Source: JAHIVN01 sp018816645 (lineage in GTDB: Bacteria; Patescibacteriota; Dojkabacteria; JAHIVN01). Taken from it: 64,000 bases of DNA. The notes beneath the pieces were generated by a model, which saw only the letters and a list, made by a program, of their open reading frames with translations, had not been told where the DNA came from and made no database searches. The position numbers and the translations under genes are program-made. Each line of letters opens with the position of its first letter. Within the stretch, counting starts at the first letter, position 1. Location of the stretch: positions 1 through 64,000 of the forward strand of contig JBDRHZ010000001.1 of NCBI GenBank assembly GCA_043816305.1. Direction: 5' to 3'. Positions 61,022-64,000 of the stretch are shown here, piece by piece.

Positions 61022-62086
61022 TCATCGGCCCATCAGCCCATAAGCCAACAGTTTGTCCCTCGTTCTTACATAATGTTCATTCATATGCAGAAATTCATAT
61101 GGATTATGCTCCAGAAATTTCCAAAAGTCTCTCAGCCAGAAAAATGACAATAAATGTACCATCCCAGGGCTATTAATGGACTTAATAGATAATGAATTCT
61201 TTCCACGTTTGTTATACCCGCTAATCAGGAATCTCTTTCGAACAGTTGCCTCCTTCTTATATTTACAATCGATAATCAGAAATGCAAGTGTTCTGGCAAT
61301 ATCTGCTATAACTGGTCCGACACAGACCTTTTCGAAATCGAGAATACCAATAATAGGATAAATATCAAGCTTTTTGTCAAGTTTATCTGAGAATAAAATG
61401 TTTCCGCGGACAAAGTCGTAGTGAAGAATAGCTTGCGTCAAAGGACCCGCCTTTGGCTGGGATTGCCTTAACACTGAATCAAGAACCTTCAAAATCATTT
61501 TCCAATTTAGTCCAACCTTTAATTTTCTAATAATCCACGGTTCAACTTTCTCAAAATATGTCTTCATCTCCTCGATTTCCTTCTCAGTCAAATCCTGCCA
61601 TTTGGGTAGTTTTTGGAACACGTCTTGGGTATTGGAAATTGAAATTTGGTTATTATTTGAAAATTGGGATTTGGTCATTGAGATTCCCCGCAGGGCATAA
61701 TGCATATCCGACAACGTCTTGCCTATCGATTTGAGGTGTCGCCGTGTATAAGCTTCCCAGGGAATAGTCTCCCCCTCGAGATAATCATAAAGTGCACAGT
61801 AATGATACCCTTCTTTCGTATGCACTCTCTTGTATTCTTCTTTATCGCAGGTCAGAACCGGTATGCGTGTGATAAATCCATAAGAATCGAGCAATTTAGC
61901 AACAAAATGTGAATTCTCTATAACCTGACGAATCTTACTTTCTCTTTTATAAATAATAAATACGTATCTCTTTGAACCGGTGCTGACCTCGAAACACAGA
62001 TTCCTGAAACCCCCAGCAAGTTTCAAGATTTTACTGATAGAAACATTATAGTTTTTCGAAACAATATCGATTATCAAATCATTCAT
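61022..62086 (-). CDS. aminoglycoside/choline kinase-like phosphotransferase (APH family)
   Basis: A 354-residue protein. N-lobe: ILKLAGGFRNLCFEVSTGSK and YVFIIYKRES. Brenner-type catalytic loop: AILHYDFVRGNILFSD; metal Asp: IIGILDFEKVCVGPVIADIA. A homoserine kinase/choline kinase type substrate is possible. The segment TKSQFSNNNQISISNTQD (about residues 137-154) is encoded by low-complexity DNA (61625-61680) of the dispersed type and is not expected in the family. Confidence 0.87.
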   Translation of the reverse strand: MNDLIIDIVSKNYNVSISKILKLAGGFRNLCFEVSTGSKRYVFIIYKRESKIRQVIENSHFVAKLLDSYGFITRIPVLTCDKEEYKRVHTKEGYHYCALYDYLEGETIPWEAYTRRHLKSIGKTLSDMHYALRGISMTKSQFSNNNQISISNTQDVFQKLPKWQDLTEKEIEEMKTYFEKVEPWIIRKLKVGLNWKMILKVLDSVLRQSQPKAGPLTQAILHYDFVRGNILFSDKLDKKLDIYPIIGILDFEKVCVGPVIADIARTLAFLIIDCKYKKEATVRKRFLISGYNKRGKNSLSIKSINSPGMVHLLSFFWLRDFWKFLEHNPYEFLHMNEHYVRTRDKLLAYGLMGR

Positions 62087-62181
62087 AAGTTCTTATCAAT
62101 CTTATACCGATTATATTACAACTTGATTTACAAATCGAAATAAACTAATCTCTACCTATAATCTGTTTAAGCTTTCATAAC

Positions 62182-62694
62182 ATGAAAACAAACAAAATCC
62201 TTATGGTTATTGCCCCCTCCAATTACAGAGATGAAGAGTTGGAGATACCCAAGGAAATTTTCGAAAAAGCAGGTTTTGATGTTAGAATCGCTTCAAAAGG
62301 AGTTGTGAAAGCTGACGGTATACTTGGTGGAACTACGGATGTCGATCTGGATATAGAAGATGTCATAGCATATAACTATGATGCAGTTGTTTTTATCGGT
62401 GGCTCTGGAGCAAGTGAATATTTTAATAATAATGATGCCTTAAGAATAGCAGAGGATGCTTCGAATAGTGGAATAGTACTGGGGGCTATTTGCATTGCCC
62501 CTTCGATACTGGCCAATGCAGGACTACTTAATGGCAAAAAAGCAACAGCCTTTCCCTCTGAAAAAGATAATTTAGCGAAAAAAGGTGCACATTATACAGG
62601 TGATTTGGTTACAGTTGACGGGAAAATAGTTACAGCAAAAGGACCAGAGGCTGCTGAAGAATTTGGTGAGAAAATTATTAGGTTATTAAGATAA
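62182..62694 (+). CDS. DJ-1/PfpI family protein
   Basis: A 170-residue protein. The core is ILMVIAPSNYRDEELEIPKE with the conserved Glu, YDAVVFIGGSGASEYF, and the nucleophile elbow LGAICIAPSILANAGLLNGK with the reactive Cys. The ending HYTGDLVTVDGKIVTAKGPE is typical. PfpI/DJ-1 proteins act as proteases, glyoxalases or deglycases; which applies is unknown. It lies 18 bases before a related, anchored copy. Confidence 0.93.
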   Translation: MKTNKILMVIAPSNYRDEELEIPKEIFEKAGFDVRIASKGVVKADGILGGTTDVDLDIEDVIAYNYDAVVFIGGSGASEYFNNNDALRIAEDASNSGIVLGAICIAPSILANAGLLNGKKATAFPSEKDNLAKKGAHYTGDLVTVDGKIVTAKGPEAAEEFGEKIIRLLR

Positions 62695-62712
62695 TAATTT
62701 TGTAATAATAAA

Positions 62713-63402
62713 ATGAAGAAACTAGGTATATTGATACTGTTAATAATAGCCGCAATTGGCCTAATATTCGTATACATTTCTAGAAACAAGGCTTCAGAAG
62801 AGGAAACAAGCCAAGGAGCAAATACTTCTCAAGAGAGTCAAAATGATGAAGAAAATTCTCCAATTGATCTTATAGATCATAATCCACAAAAGAATATACT
62901 ACTAGTTCTTGCCTTTCAGGATTTCAATGATCAGGAGTACATTAATGTGAAAAATACACTCCGTAGCAATAAGTTTGATGTTATCACGGCATCAACTGAA
63001 ACAGGTTCTGCAACTGGCATGAAGGGGACAAGAGTCAGAATAGATCTATCAATTGATGAGATATCGACAGATGACTTTTTAGGCGTCGTTTTCGTCGGAG
63101 GCAGTGGTGCCCATATATACTTTGACAATGAGACTGTTCAAAATCTTGCCAGGAGTTTTTATGACGCAGGAAAGCTAACATCTGCCATCTGCAGCGGACC
63201 GGTAATACTAGCAAATGCCGGCCTCTTGCAGGATAAGAAAGCTACATGTTATCCTGGTTACGAGGAGAACCTGACAAGCAAGGGAGCAACACATACCGGA
63301 GATAATGTTACTGTTGACGGAAATATAGTTACGGGCAAAGGACCAGATGAGGCTAGAGAATTTGCAGAAAAAGTGGTGGAGATGTTAAGTAAGGAAAACT
63401 AA
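62713..63402 (+). CDS. membrane-anchored DJ-1/PfpI family protein
   Basis: A 229-residue protein. An N-terminal hydrophobic anchor (about 4-22) and an acidic Ser/Gln/Glu linker (about 28-50) precede a DJ-1/PfpI domain: LLVLAFQDFNDQEYINVKNT, LGVVFVGGSGAHIYF and TSAICSGPVILANAGLLQDK with the Cys kept. The layout puts the domain outside the cell. The sequence is closely related to the cytosolic copy before it, so duplication followed by export is likely. Confidence 0.92.
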   Translation: MKKLGILILLIIAAIGLIFVYISRNKASEEETSQGANTSQESQNDEENSPIDLIDHNPQKNILLVLAFQDFNDQEYINVKNTLRSNKFDVITASTETGSATGMKGTRVRIDLSIDEISTDDFLGVVFVGGSGAHIYFDNETVQNLARSFYDAGKLTSAICSGPVILANAGLLQDKKATCYPGYEENLTSKGATHTGDNVTVDGNIVTGKGPDEAREFAEKVVEMLSKEN

Positions 63403-63424
63403 AATTGCATAATACTATACAGCC

Positions 63425-64000
63425 TTATGGTTTTATCGTTCCACCCTTATCTTTTACTCTGATAAAATACCCAGAGGTACTAAATATCTTGTAATCCCGC
63501 CCATAAGAAACATTTCCTTCCTTGATAAAATTCTCATATCTTCCCGACTGCCATTTGGTGATGATGTCAACCCCAACACCAGCCTCTGTGCCTAAATTGA
63601 TCAAACCTTCTGCTGTATACTCTTTCTCTGGTGAAATTATTCCAACCAGATTCCAACCGCTAGTCAAATCCAATGGATATGATTCTTCAAACTGATTTCC
63701 AACCAATTCTATTTCTGTCTCCTTATAATTCTTTATAAAGTATCCTTCCGTTGGGAATAGTTTAAAATCTTCTCCAAAACTTCTCCCATTTCTCTCAGAG
63801 TAGATAAGCCATTTTCCCTCCCTTAGAGTTGCTACATGTGTTACCAATCCCCCCCGATCATTTATTACCCCCAGGAGTTCTGATGCTGTATTTACCGAAC
63901 TCTCTTGATCTGTATCAAAAGGAAAAGCGATAAGCGTCCAGCCTCTATCTATTTTATACGTTAAGTTATCAGATATCTTCTTTATCTGTATATCGTCTTG
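63425..64000 (-). CDS. surface repeat protein, C-terminal part (cut by window edge)
   Basis: The frame is open from the window edge at 64000 down to the stop at 63425 (about 191 residues; a TTG at 63847 need not be the start). Two repeats of about 80 residues share a plan: RGWTLIAFPF or SGWNLVGIIS, then a W..G.Y/W stretch, then EDFKLFPTEGYFIKN or RDYKIFSTSGYFIRV. Such GWN..GYF repeats occur in CPR surface proteins. The N-terminus, and any signal peptide, lies outside the window. Confidence 0.7.
   Translation of the reverse strand, partial: QDDIQIKKISDNLTYKIDRGWTLIAFPFDTDQESSVNTASELLGVINDRGGLVTHVATLREGKWLIYSERNGRSFGEDFKLFPTEGYFIKNYKETEIELVGNQFEESYPLDLTSGWNLVGIISPEKEYTAEGLINLGTEAGVGVDIITKWQSGRYENFIKEGNVSYGRDYKIFSTSGYFIRVKDKGGTIKP

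Overview
The window looks like a chromosomal piece of a small-genome bacterium of the Candidate Phyla Radiation (Patescibacteria; Dojkabacteria- or Microgenomates-like, inferred from gene style, not proven). Supporting signs are a trigger factor without a PPIase domain, a lone trpB, a SufS/SufU pair without a larger suf operon, a HIT-Nudix fusion, many TrmB-type regulators, many lineage-specific proteins, and short degenerate repeats that spill from intergenic DNA into reading frames. Genetic code 11 fits: TAA, TAG and TGA all end convincing genes.

Layout. 0-5.6 kb: transposase remnant, TrmB regulator, RidA, a 378-bp hairpin-rich element with inverted ends, then a perfect consensus promoter driving a tRNA-shaped RNA directly in front of an unknown gene; a second TrmB regulator; a formylglycine-generating-enzyme-like gene with an in-frame TGA. 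5.7-14.3 kb: MFS transporter, VOC protein, PanE-type reductase, DUF4239-like membrane protein, patatin-like protein, YchF, anchored surface protein, Nif3 protein, and a REP-associated transposase between two REP palindromes. 14.4-20.3 kb: two related TrmB regulators, each divergent from a small gene set and each preceded by the same operator motif over its own promoter; an LCP cell-wall protein. 20.6-34.9 kb: archease-RtcB RNA repair, PolX, a geranylgeranyl-reductase-like gene broken by TAG, an AbiEii-like pair, Fe-S assembly genes, tandem HAD phosphatases, RecF, trigger factor, YibE/F.

35.2-39.3 kb is a tryptophan supply operon on the minus strand. Promoter, T-box leader and terminator, tRNA-Trp(CCA), and a 747-residue TrpRS carrying two extra editing-like domains (B3/4 and YbaK) come first. 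A 20-residue leader peptide with a Trp-Trp pair and an attenuator terminator follow, and then trpB. Two different Trp-sensing RNA switches therefore appear in one operon.

39.6-50.4 kb: membrane protein, glycosyltransferase, archaeal-type thymidylate synthase-like protein, Dus, hydrolase, CMP/dCMP-deaminase-like protein, HIT-Nudix, cytidylyltransferase-like protein and two orphan proteins.

50.4-60.9 kb is the best candidate for an undescribed system. It holds four large P-loop kinase-like proteins, three tiny zinc-ribbon proteins, and two regulators with a P-loop-like segment lacking the lysine and an OmpR-type winged helix. Twice, a regulator is divergent from an NTPase operon that ends in a zinc-ribbon gene. 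61-64 kb: a phosphotransferase, two DJ-1/PfpI proteins (one membrane-anchored) and the end of a surface repeat protein.
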